Assembly (NCBI RefSeq): GCF_001650715.1
Contig: NZ_LWQT01000053.1
Span: 1-42,963, forward strand
Length of the DNA stretch: 42,963 nucleotides
Source of the DNA: Paramagnetospirillum marisnigri
GTDB taxonomy: Bacteria; Pseudomonadota; Alphaproteobacteria; Rhodospirillales; Magnetospirillaceae
Reading direction: 5' to 3'
Part shown: piece after piece, positions 1 through 7,804 of the stretch
Position numbering within the stretch: the stretch's first letter is position 1
Layout: every line of letters starts with the position of its first letter
The notes under the pieces: generated by a model
Databases searched by the model: none
The model's input: the letters and a program-made list of their open reading frames with translations, nothing else
Told to the model about the DNA's origin: nothing
Made by a program: the position numbers and the translations under genes

Positions 1-79
1 TCATATCCGCCCCCTGTTCCGTCATACGGATAGGGAATCACGAAACCCGAGCCGACGCCAGTTTCCGGAGGTGCCCAGG

Positions 80-108
80 ATTATAGCGCAGGCGGGCGAC
101 GGTGGGAA
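80..108 (-). promoter_or_regulatory. Putative sigma70-type promoter facing the left edge
   Basis: On the minus strand a perfect -10 TATAAT (80-85) lies 17 bases from TTCCCA (103-108). The same TTCCCA-17-hexamer layout, with similar flanking bases, occurs at 1559-1587 in front of a tRNA-Arg 5' half. It would fire leftward. An ATG at 24-26 (minus) begins a frame that leaves the window after eight codons, but it has no clear ribosome binding site, so I do not call a gene there. Confidence 0.45.
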
Positions 109-205
109 GGGGGGAAACGCTGGTCCGATCAACGCCCTCCTTCGGCATCGGCCGCAGGTTCGAATCCAGCCGGTTGGGCAGATGTGCCGGGGATGTGGGC
201 GAGGT
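98..205. repeat. Dispersed intergenic repeat, copy A
   Basis: This stretch aligns with 3577-3692 for about 105 bases with scattered mismatches. Shared blocks include the aaacgctggtccga segment, a ttcggc-tcggccg segment and a (g)ttcgaa segment followed by accggttg. The ttcgaatcc core resembles a tRNA T-arm, but no tRNA can be folded around it: the acceptor partner is absent. Reading it as protein on the minus strand gives low-complexity peptides in both copies that I consider spurious. Its nature is unknown. Confidence 0.6.
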
Positions 206-246
206 CGCGGCCTGTTACGGCGCGCCGTTCCAAAACTGACGCTTCA

Positions 247-1065
247 CTACGGCTCAAATGCCGCAACGATGAATGCATCGAGTTGCATCCGTGCCAAATA
301 TCCGGGTAACCACTTGCCAATGCCCTGCGCAATCCAGTTGTCGTGCAGCAGCAGATCGACGGCATTGCGGTTGAACGCGGGGGTGTCAACGCCATCGACG
401 GGCTGGCTCCAGGCCGCGATGGGCACAAAAGGAACGTTGGGTTGCCGGAACGTCGCGGCCACGCCGTGCTGGTCGTGGGTCTCTACGGTGATGGCAGCAG
501 AGTGGCCGTCCGAAGTCGGCTCGACGGTATAAGTCAGGAAATACGGATGGTTGGCATTGCCCATCATCTGGGCTGGGGCGATGGACTGAAAGCCCGCCAG
601 CAGCGCATGGCGATAGGAAGAACTTTGGTTGGCTTGAAAGCGAATGCACATGCATCGCTCACTGGCGCCCCAGTCCACCGCCGCCAGGGTTGGGCGGTCG
701 AGGGGCATCCCATCCACGAATTTGGTGGTGTAATAGATCGCATCCTTGCTGCGGGGGATTTTCCGATCCACCCACCAAGTGGCCTCTGGTCGGGCGGTCA
801 TCTGACCAATGGCTGCCGGCAGGTGGGTATTGAGGCCCAGCACCACTAACCCGGCCAGGAAAGCGCCCATCCGGGCCAAACGGCCAGTGACAAACCCTGC
901 CAACCAGACGGCCAGCATGACAACCATAGCTGTCGGAATTAGCCAGCCGGACAGCAGGAAAATTACTCCGCCGCCCATACCGGTAGCAGGATGAAGTGTC
1001 CCCCAGAAGGCCACCGCGGAGAGGAGTGCTGTGACAGGCAAAGAAAAACTGCGTCTAGCAATCAT
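247..1065 (-). CDS. Membrane protein of unknown function
   Basis: I do not recognise the family. From the ATG at 1063-1065 the product is 272 residues. It has three likely membrane segments in the first 85 residues (about 10-22, 33-58 and 66-84), then a soluble region of about 185 residues with no motif I can name. The frame stays open upstream to 1146. I prefer the inner ATG because the first membrane segment then sits close to the N-terminus, although neither start has a strong ribosome binding site. It lies between repeat copy A and the broken tRNA-Arg and has no obvious operon partner. The soluble C-terminal part is probably periplasmic if the third segment exits outward, which is an inference. 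Confidence 0.55.
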   Translation of the reverse strand: MIARRSFSLPVTALLSAVAFWGTLHPATGMGGGVIFLLSGWLIPTAMVVMLAVWLAGFVTGRLARMGAFLAGLVVLGLNTHLPAAIGQMTARPEATWWVDRKIPRSKDAIYYTTKFVDGMPLDRPTLAAVDWGASERCMCIRFQANQSSSYRHALLAGFQSIAPAQMMGNANHPYFLTYTVEPTSDGHSAAITVETHDQHGVAATFRQPNVPFVPIAAWSQPVDGVDTPAFNRNAVDLLLHDNWIAQGIGKWLPGYLARMQLDAFIVAAFEP

Positions 1066-1491
1066 GGTCGGAAAGGTCCCGTCTGGCCCGGAGAATACGG
1101 GCAGGGTTGCACAGTAGTGGCAAGTTCTCCGTTCCCAGACTGTCATCCCGATAGCACAGCATAACTAGCTTTGCCAGCAGGCGCCAGACAGTCGGACCGG
1201 CATACTGTACGCCAAGTTAAGCGGTCCAATTCCAACATGACTGTCAACGCCGGAGGAAACGAGAGCCGCTCGATGTTTGGGGATAGGGGAAACGCGAAGG
1301 GAGTCCCATCGCCTCCTTTACTGACTGATTCTCGGACACCGCGATCAGGAAGTGAAAGAAAATTCCATGCGGGTGTACCTGGGTCGTACCGCCGGCACAC
1401 ATTGACACTAAAATGCGAATACCTCGAAATACACAGGGAACAAGCCAAGCTTATGCTTAGCTTATTACTGACGATATCTGTAGGCCTTACT
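1066..1491. other. Non-coding stretch between the membrane protein and the broken tRNA
   Basis: About 425 bases with no gene I can support. A 101-codon minus-strand frame (1143-1448) and a 124-codon plus-strand frame (1171-1545) are open, but neither has a ribosome binding site, recognisable domain or protein-like composition. The stretch begins exactly where the tRNA-Arg sequence stops being tRNA-like. It may therefore be the inner edge of an inserted or rearranged segment. No matching 3' tRNA half was found in it. Confidence 0.5.
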
Positions 1492-1530
1492 TCCGGATGG
1501 CAGCGCTCTATCCAGCTGAGCTACGGCCGC
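1492..1530 (-). pseudogene. 5' half of tRNA-Arg(CCG), truncated at the anticodon loop
   Basis: On the minus strand, 39 bases match tRNA positions 1-38: acceptor 5' strand GCGGCCG, TA, D-stem GCTC/GAGC with an AGCTGGATA loop, G26, anticodon 5' stem CTGCC and loop ATCCGGA with anticodon CCG. The next bases should be GGCAG but are AGTAAGG. No 3' half (variable loop, T-arm, acceptor strand) follows in the next 350 bases or elsewhere in the window on this strand. A promoter-like element remains upstream (1559-1587). The break right after the anticodon loop fits a recombination or integration event there. A group I intron is the alternative, but no 3' exon is seen. Confidence 0.75.
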
Positions 1531-1558
1531 GCGGGTCTCGGGTGAACGAGAGGCCGGG

Positions 1559-1587
1559 GTTCTAGCGCAAGGCCGCAACGGTGGGAA
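1559..1587 (-). promoter_or_regulatory. Promoter of the truncated tRNA-Arg
   Basis: Minus-strand -10 TAGAAC (1559-1564) and TTCCCA (1582-1587) are separated by 17 bases, with start expected near 1552, about 20 bases before the tRNA 5' end. The layout and flanks match the element at 80-108. That conservation of spacing supports it as a real promoter despite the weak -35. Confidence 0.5.
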
Positions 1588-1605
1588 GGGGGGAGATGCG
1601 GGGCG

Positions 1606-3393
1606 TTATTTGGCTGCGGGGCGGCTGGGCAGGGTGAAGCAGAACGTGCTTCCGCCCCCTTCGGTATCTTCAACCCAAATTTGTCCCCCATGCATCTCGA
1701 TGATCTTCTTGGCGCTGGTCAGGCCGATGCCGGTGCCTTCGTATTCATTCCGGGTATGAAGGCGCTGGAACAGGACGAAGATGCGGTCTCGGTATTCTGG
1801 CGCGATGCCTATTCCGTTGTCGCTTATCCTGATCAGCCAGTCGCCGTCTTTCTTGTGAGCGGTGACCGTGATCCTGGGCGGTTGGCCTGGGCGACGGTAT
1901 TTCAAGGCATTGCCAATGATGTTCTGGAACACGCGCACCAGTTCCACCGGATTGCCAGAGATGACGGGAAGGTCATCGGCAACCTGGACGCTACCTCCAG
2001 CATCGGCCAAGGCCATGGTAAGGTTGTCCAGGGCCTGGAGCGCCACGTCGCGTAAATTCACGATCTTGTCCGGTTCGCCATGGCGGCCGATACGGGAATA
2101 GTCCAGAAGATCATTGATCAACTGGCTCATACGCAGCGCTCCCTCGCGGGCATAGCCGATGAATTCATGGGCATCCTGGTCCAGTGAATCGCCATAGCGC
2201 TTGGCAAGCAGATCCACATAGGACACCACCATCCGGAGAGGCTCCTGTAGATCGTGGGATGCCACGTAGGCAAATTGCTCCAACTCGCTATTGGATGCCT
2301 GGAGCGCCGCAGTCCTCTGGGCCACAAGGGATTCCAGTTTGTCTCGATAGGAGTGAAGCTCACCTTCAACCGTCTTGAGAATTCGGCTGACCTCGATGGC
2401 TTCCCTGGGTCCGTGGGTGAGGACAACGACCGGCTCGCCCTTTCCCAAAGCGACGACCGGATCGGCCAGGGCCCGGACGGATCGGCTGATCTTGCCGCCG
2501 ATGACCCAGGCGATCATGATTCCGGCAACCAACAGAACCGCCACCATGACGTAGATGATGGTGATCCGGTTCAGAGTCTCTGCCAGGACGAGGGTCCACG
2601 GGCGAGAGATGCCGACCGACCAGCCTGTTTTGGCCGATCGGCTAAAAGCGATGATGACATCCAGCCCTTCCAGCGTACGCGTCTCGACGATCCCTTCATG
2701 ATCCTGCGTCATCCGTTCCAGCAGGGCGGGAACGCCTTTCTTGCCCACCAGCTTGTCTGCCAGATGGGTGCGCGCCGCGATCACGCCCTGTGGGTCGAAC
2801 ACTGCCGCCATGTGACCTTCGGGAAGGCGCTGGTCGGCCAGCAGTCTTTGGAGGGTATCAGGGAGGAGGCCGATGCTCAGCACGTGAGTGATCTCGCCGT
2901 CCCTTCGAACCGGGACGTCTACACTGAGAACATGACGCTGAAGCAGGCCGCCGATGTAGAGATCGGAGATCAGGGGAATGCCGTGTGTGAAAACCTTCTC
3001 GACCTGGTTGAGGTTGCCATGCCGGGCCAAAGGATCGCCGTAAGGGCGCAAGGTATTCAGGATCTGCTGGCCGCTGCGGTCGGTCACCACGATGGTGAAG
3101 CCGGGAAAACTGTCCGTCAGGACGGCCTTTGCCTCGGCGTGAAAGGACGCCAAGTCCCCGGTCCGAAGCCTGGGGGAGAGTGCCAATGCCTGGGCAACGT
3201 TCAGGCTGATGCTGAATTCCCGATCCATGGCGGCGGTCAGCGCGCGGGCGGTCTGGAGAGTATCAGTCTGGACCTGAGCTTTTTGGTTTTCGTAGAGAAC
3301 CAGGGCGAGGAGGGCCAGTGCCACAACCAGTGGTGCGGTCGCGGTGAGGGCGCTGGCAAACAGTCTGGTCCGGATGCTGGCGCCAGATTGCAT
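1606..3393 (-). CDS. Membrane sensor histidine kinase
   Basis: A 595-residue two-component sensor. There is a membrane segment at about 18-34, a periplasmic sensing region at about 35-275 (cache-like by position and length), a second membrane segment at about 278-298, then a linker or HAMP-like stretch and a short coiled coil. The kinase core is complete: H-box around His380 in SHDLQEPL, N-box NIIGNALKY (491-499), G1 DNGIGI (525-530) and G2 GTGIGL (553-558). The H-box resembles that of phytochrome-type and light-sensor kinases. No response regulator lies next to it in the window, so it may signal to a distant partner. Its gene follows the peptide-export and binding-protein genes on the same strand after about 390 bases. 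The ATG at 3391-3393 has no strong Shine-Dalgarno. Confidence 0.9.
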   Translation of the reverse strand: MQSGASIRTRLFASALTATAPLVVALALLALVLYENQKAQVQTDTLQTARALTAAMDREFSISLNVAQALALSPRLRTGDLASFHAEAKAVLTDSFPGFTIVVTDRSGQQILNTLRPYGDPLARHGNLNQVEKVFTHGIPLISDLYIGGLLQRHVLSVDVPVRRDGEITHVLSIGLLPDTLQRLLADQRLPEGHMAAVFDPQGVIAARTHLADKLVGKKGVPALLERMTQDHEGIVETRTLEGLDVIIAFSRSAKTGWSVGISRPWTLVLAETLNRITIIYVMVAVLLVAGIMIAWVIGGKISRSVRALADPVVALGKGEPVVVLTHGPREAIEVSRILKTVEGELHSYRDKLESLVAQRTAALQASNSELEQFAYVASHDLQEPLRMVVSYVDLLAKRYGDSLDQDAHEFIGYAREGALRMSQLINDLLDYSRIGRHGEPDKIVNLRDVALQALDNLTMALADAGGSVQVADDLPVISGNPVELVRVFQNIIGNALKYRRPGQPPRITVTAHKKDGDWLIRISDNGIGIAPEYRDRIFVLFQRLHTRNEYEGTGIGLTSAKKIIEMHGGQIWVEDTEGGGSTFCFTLPSRPAAK

Positions 3394-3576
3394 AATTTGT
3401 GGGGCCTTCGTGAAGAGCTGACCGTGCAGGCACTATGATATATATAAAAATATGGTGCCATGGGGGCGATCTTTTTTTGCATCGCAGATTTGAACAAGAA
3501 ATGCCGCATTGTTTTCCGACAATTGCGTATCGGGCTGACCGGGGCGGATGTTCCTCTTCGTCGTCGCGGTCCTGAA

Positions 3577-3692
3577 CCTCGATGCTGGGAAGGGGAGAAA
3601 CGCTGGTCCGAGCAAGGCTCCCCTTCGGCCTCGGCCGTCGGCTCGAAGCCTACCGGTTGCGCCGTGTGCCGGGAGTGTGGCCGGGTGCCACA
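3577..3692. repeat. Dispersed intergenic repeat, copy B
   Basis: Second copy of the repeat at 98-205. It sits in the 388-base gap between the histidine kinase and the binding-protein gene. Unlike copy A it lacks the TATAAT hexamer next to the TTCCCA box. The rest of the gap (3394-3576 and 3693-3781) holds an AT-rich patch at 3434-3454 just upstream of the kinase, which may be its promoter region. I see nothing else there. Confidence 0.6.
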
Positions 3693-3781
3693 GAGGCAGC
3701 CTTCCACGCAGCAGAAACGGCGCTATCACGCGGACGTCTCAACCAATCAAAGTTGCGCGTTCTCAAGTGTCATATATCCGC

Positions 3782-4894
3782 TCATGGCCCGATGGTGGCA
3801 CGCGGCAATGGGACACCGTTGCTCCAGCGTGATATTTGATACCGGATACCAAGGGCATCGCCGCTATGGCTGAAGCGCACATTACCCAATGGTGTGGCGA
3901 ATTCATTGGCATGCAGGGCTGCCGCCACGGCCTTGGGTTCGGCTGATTTGGCGTGGCGTACCGCCTGGGCAAAGACCGTGACGGCGGCATAGGCGCTCAG
4001 TCCGTAGATGGTCACCGGCCGCCCGGCTTCGATCAAAGCCTTGCCGATCGCATCCAAACCCTCAAAGGTCGGATCGGCCGCAATGCTTGCAAACACCACG
4101 CCCTCCGCCGCAGGACCGGCTGCCTGCCAGAAAGCGGCCGGCGATGCGGCCTCGCCCGTAAAGAATGTGGGGTGGTAGTCCTGTTCGGCGCTGACCCGGA
4201 CAAGCTGGACCATGTCATCGAAATATCCGCCGAAAAATACCACGTCGACACCTCGATCCTTCAGGCGGCGAACCAGGGGTAAGACGGCGGTGCTATCGCC
4301 GCTCAACGCGTCATAGACGGCCTCTCTCAGCTTGCGCTTGTTCAGACCGTCCTTGAATCCGTCGGCCAGCCCCTTGCCATAGCTTCGCTTGTCGTGGATG
4401 ACGGCGATTTGCTTGTCGGCGTATTTGCGAGCGACGTGATTGGCCATGGCATCGGCCAAGCGGTCGTCCCGCCCGAACAGACGAAAGACCAGATCAAGCC
4501 CTCTTTCCGTCAATTTTGGGACGCTGCTGGATGGCGACAGCATGAGGACACCGTCCTCCTGATACACCAGTGAAGCAGGGACCGAGGCGCCCGAACAGGC
4601 ATGACCGATCACCGCGCTGATGCCGTTCTTCACCATCTGCGTGGCCACCAAAGCACCTTGGCGGGCGTCGCAATGATCGTCGACCAATTCCAGACGCAAT
4701 GGCTCGCCCAGCAGGCCGCCCCCCAGGTTGATCGCCTTTACGGCGGCTTCCGCTCCTGCCTTAAGGTCCTGACCCAGGATGGACTCGCCGGCCAGGGGGG
4801 CCGCCAGGGCAATGACCACCTCGGCCAGTGCCGGAGTGGTCGGCGCGACAAGGATCATCGCCACCAGTGATGCCGCCAACCTCCGGAATTTCAT
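3782..4894 (-). CDS. Periplasmic binding protein, branched-chain amino acid (LivK) type
   Basis: A 370-residue type I periplasmic binding protein. A signal peptide (1-24) ends in PALA before EVVIAL. The mature protein carries features of the Leu/Ile/Val-binding family: an opening AAPLAGE segment, GADLKAG-like (here LKAGAEAAVKAIN), a VIGHACSGAS hinge loop and a C-terminal LGNVRFSHSGD segment. It starts 18 bases after the preceding ABC subunit gene, with AGGGTGAT in front of the ATG, so it is probably co-transcribed with the export genes. No LivHMGF permease or ATPase genes are nearby. It could act as a sensor for the downstream kinase or serve a distant uptake system; both roles are inference. 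Confidence 0.85.
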   Translation of the reverse strand: MKFRRLAASLVAMILVAPTTPALAEVVIALAAPLAGESILGQDLKAGAEAAVKAINLGGGLLGEPLRLELVDDHCDARQGALVATQMVKNGISAVIGHACSGASVPASLVYQEDGVLMLSPSSSVPKLTERGLDLVFRLFGRDDRLADAMANHVARKYADKQIAVIHDKRSYGKGLADGFKDGLNKRKLREAVYDALSGDSTAVLPLVRRLKDRGVDVVFFGGYFDDMVQLVRVSAEQDYHPTFFTGEAASPAAFWQAAGPAAEGVVFASIAADPTFEGLDAIGKALIEAGRPVTIYGLSAYAAVTVFAQAVRHAKSAEPKAVAAALHANEFATPLGNVRFSHSGDALGIRYQISRWSNGVPLPRATIGP

Positions 4895-4912
4895 ATCATC
4901 ACCCTGTCACAG

Positions 4913-7804
4913 CTAACTGATCTGTCGCCGGGCCAGTTCGGCGAAGACGCCGTTACGGGCCATCAGCACGTCGAAATTACCCTCTTCCTCAACCCGCCCG
5001 TTGACCACGACATAGATTCGATCCGCGGCCTGGATCGTGCTGAGGCGATGGGCGATGACCACCCGCGTTGCCTTCAGCTTCTGCAGGCTTTGGCTGACGA
5101 TGGTCTGTGTACGATTGTCCAGGGCGCTGGTGGCCTCGTCGAACAGGATGATTCGCGGCTTATGCACCAGCGCGCGCGCGATCAACAGCCGCTGACGCTG
5201 CCCGCCCGACAGGGTCGTACCGCCGCCGATCAAGACCGTGTGCATGCCCATGGGCATGGCCTCGATCTCATCGGCCAACCCGACGGCATGGGCCGCCTCC
5301 CAAGCATCGTCGACCGTCAGCCGTGATGAGCCGACGATATTCTTGAAGATGCTGCCGCTCGACAGCTTTCCGTTTTGCAGAACGACGCCGATCTGACGCC
5401 GGACGGCCTCGGGTTTCAGACCGGCGAGGTCCTTTCCCTCATAAAAGATGCTGCCGCTATCCGGCGTCTCAAACCCCATCAGCAGGCGGAATACGGTCGA
5501 CTTGCCCGAGCCGGACGGACCGACGAAGGCGATGAACTCGCCCGGCCCCGCGCGCATGGACACTTCGCGCAGCACCGGCGGCCCGTCTTCGCCGTAGCGG
5601 AAGGAGACGTTGTTGATCTCGATATTGCCGTGAAGAATCCCCGGCTCGGCCTTGTCCCCATGGCTTTCCGGCACGGTGTGCAGGATCGGTCGGGCCAGAT
5701 CATAAAGCGGCACTACCGTCAGCGCCGTCTGCATCACGGTCGACAGGCAGAGGGTTGCGGCCAGGAACTGCCCAAACGAGGCGGAAAAGGCGATGAACTG
5801 CCCCATTCCCAGAGGCTGACCGCCATAACCCATGACCATATACAACAGCATCGCCCCGAAGATGGGATAGGCGGCGTCGAAGCAATCGAGGCCAAGCTTG
5901 ATCCGCATCCAACGCTTGTTGTGGGCGACGTCCTCGGTGAAGGCCGAGGCCCAGGCGGCGAAGGCGCGTTTCTCGGCCCCGGCCACCCGGATGGTGGCAA
6001 TTCCCCGGATAATCTCGATGATCAGGCCACTCAAGCGGCCGCGCTTGCCCAGCATGGCGCGCTTTATCCGTCCCTGGCGGATATTGGCGATCAGGGTCAC
6101 CGTCATGGCGACAAAGACCGTTCCCACGGCGATTGTCGCCAGCCGCGCGTCATACCAGAACAGCAGGATCAAATTGACCAGGGAGCCCACACCGCCCAAC
6201 AGGGCCACGACCGTAGTGCCTCCCAGCAATTCACGGATTTGGCCAATGCTGTTGGCCCGCTGGGCCAGTTCGCCGGTGGAGAACTGGCGAAAGAAGTTGG
6301 CCGGCAGTTTGAGCAGCCGGTCCCACACCGCGGCGCCGACCTCACCATTCATCACGGTTTCCGCCCGCAGCAAGGTGAAGGCACGAACGATTTCGAACAC
6401 CCCGGCCCCCACTGCCGCAGCGACGAGACCGAAGATGACGTCGAACAACTGGTCGCGGGCGGATAAGGGCACGATGCTGTCGAACAGCAAGCCGGTGACC
6501 ACCGGGACCGCCAGCGCCAGCACGCTTGCCGCCAGACTGATGCCAAGCAAGGTCGCCATTTCGCGTTTGGTGTTGCGCAGTGCGAAAGTCAGGACGTCGA
6601 CCGCCGTTAAAGGCTGATCGGGAAACGGCCGGTACAAGGTGTAGGCTTCGCCCTGCAAACCTTGGGCGATAGCGGCCGTAATGCGGCGTCGGCTGCCGGT
6701 CTCGGGATCGACGAGACGATAGCCCCCACCCGAACAGGGCAACAGCGCCACCGGCGCGTCGCCCTCCATCAGGAACCCCACGAGCGGCCCATTGTCGTGG
6801 CGCCACCATTGGCGATCCAGCGTCACCAGCCGGGACCGCAGGCGAGAAGCCTCAATGACGGCGACCAGAATGTCCCGCGTCGCTGAGGTCCCCACCAGAT
6901 CGTCGGGCTCGATAACCGAAGCGCCGATCGCCTCGGCAACAAGACGGCAGGCGGCCGTCACCCGTGACGCGCTGGATGGCCCGGCAACCGGCGGAATCTC
7001 GATGCCGTAGAGCGCGAGCATGTTGCCGAATGAGCGCTCGACCACCCCGCGTTCATGCCGGTCCTGCGCGTCGATGCGGCTGCGGTCGGCCAACCGGCAC
7101 TCATGCCCCCAGGCCAGCAAGCGTATCGCCTCCGCCGCTTCATGGCGGTCCAGCGCCGACCGCAGGCCGGGCAGCAGGCTCTCGGTCCGGGCGATGGTGA
7201 GGTTCGTGAAGGGCTCCACGTCCAAACCCGTCGCTGTGGTCAGCGGCGTGGGAAGATCACCCTCGGCCGTCACCCACCAGACCCCTCGTACCGAGGCGAG
7301 ACTCGATGGCTCCTCGACGGTGATGGGGCTATCGTCGGTGATGGTCAGTGATCGGCGGCCGCATGTGCGGTTCGCAGTGCAGCCGGAGAGTGCGGTCAGC
7401 CAGGCGTCGAGAATTCCGGCCACCGCGGATCGGAGCGCGCTGCTTTCCTCGGCCAGGGCGAATAATTGATCGCGGCTGATCTCCAGCACGCGCGTACCGG
7501 TGGCGACGCCCACCGCCATCAAAGTTCCGACCTGATCGCATTGATCGTCGCGACCGGGGGGCATGGCCAAGGCCGCCTCTCCGGCGGCCACGGCGAACAA
7601 TGGGCGACGTTCGATGCCGGTGCCGTCGCTGGCCCGCTCGGTAACCAGGAGAAGCTCTATTTTTCCGTCCAGCACCAAGAGCACCAGATCGGGATGGTCC
7701 AGGCGTCGCGACCAACGCCCGTCCACCTGGACCAAATGCCCCAGACCGGTCAAGGCATCAACCAGACTTTGCCGCAATTCGGGGGCGAGGCTATCACTCT
7801 GCAC
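4913..7804 (-). CDS. Large ABC exporter subunit, NHLP/NHLM peptide-export type (no peptidase)
   Basis: A 963-residue fused permease-ATPase. The first 400 residues are soluble, with no C39 peptidase motif; residues 40-130 read like a degenerate cyclic-nucleotide-binding fold. The exporter membrane domain runs from about 417 to 700. The ATPase has Walker A GPSGSGKST (762-770), signature LSGGQRQRLLIARAL and Walker B IILFDEATSALD. Length and layout fit the second ABC subunit of NHLP-type bacteriocin export systems. The start is GTG (7802-7804), overlapping the stop of the previous ABC gene by 11 bases, so the two are translationally coupled. It probably forms a heterodimer with the peptidase-bearing subunit in the inner membrane. 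Confidence 0.85.
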   Translation of the reverse strand: MQSDSLAPELRQSLVDALTGLGHLVQVDGRWSRRLDHPDLVLLVLDGKIELLLVTERASDGTGIERRPLFAVAAGEAALAMPPGRDDQCDQVGTLMAVGVATGTRVLEISRDQLFALAEESSALRSAVAGILDAWLTALSGCTANRTCGRRSLTITDDSPITVEEPSSLASVRGVWWVTAEGDLPTPLTTATGLDVEPFTNLTIARTESLLPGLRSALDRHEAAEAIRLLAWGHECRLADRSRIDAQDRHERGVVERSFGNMLALYGIEIPPVAGPSSASRVTAACRLVAEAIGASVIEPDDLVGTSATRDILVAVIEASRLRSRLVTLDRQWWRHDNGPLVGFLMEGDAPVALLPCSGGGYRLVDPETGSRRRITAAIAQGLQGEAYTLYRPFPDQPLTAVDVLTFALRNTKREMATLLGISLAASVLALAVPVVTGLLFDSIVPLSARDQLFDVIFGLVAAAVGAGVFEIVRAFTLLRAETVMNGEVGAAVWDRLLKLPANFFRQFSTGELAQRANSIGQIRELLGGTTVVALLGGVGSLVNLILLFWYDARLATIAVGTVFVAMTVTLIANIRQGRIKRAMLGKRGRLSGLIIEIIRGIATIRVAGAEKRAFAAWASAFTEDVAHNKRWMRIKLGLDCFDAAYPIFGAMLLYMVMGYGGQPLGMGQFIAFSASFGQFLAATLCLSTVMQTALTVVPLYDLARPILHTVPESHGDKAEPGILHGNIEINNVSFRYGEDGPPVLREVSMRAGPGEFIAFVGPSGSGKSTVFRLLMGFETPDSGSIFYEGKDLAGLKPEAVRRQIGVVLQNGKLSSGSIFKNIVGSSRLTVDDAWEAAHAVGLADEIEAMPMGMHTVLIGGGTTLSGGQRQRLLIARALVHKPRIILFDEATSALDNRTQTIVSQSLQKLKATRVVIAHRLSTIQAADRIYVVVNGRVEEEGNFDVLMARNGVFAELARRQIS

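Noticed and set aside
1-26. Start of a minus-strand gene at the left edge
   Set aside because: Only eight codons are visible and there is no ribosome binding site; the upstream promoter could equally serve a non-coding RNA.
131-181. Possible tRNA 3' end (ttcgaatcc core)
   Set aside because: The T-stem has a mismatch and no acceptor, D or anticodon arm can be found upstream; the sequence belongs to a dispersed repeat.
2254-3438. 394-codon plus-strand frame across the histidine kinase
   Set aside because: Antisense shadow of the kinase coding sequence; no ribosome binding site and no motif.
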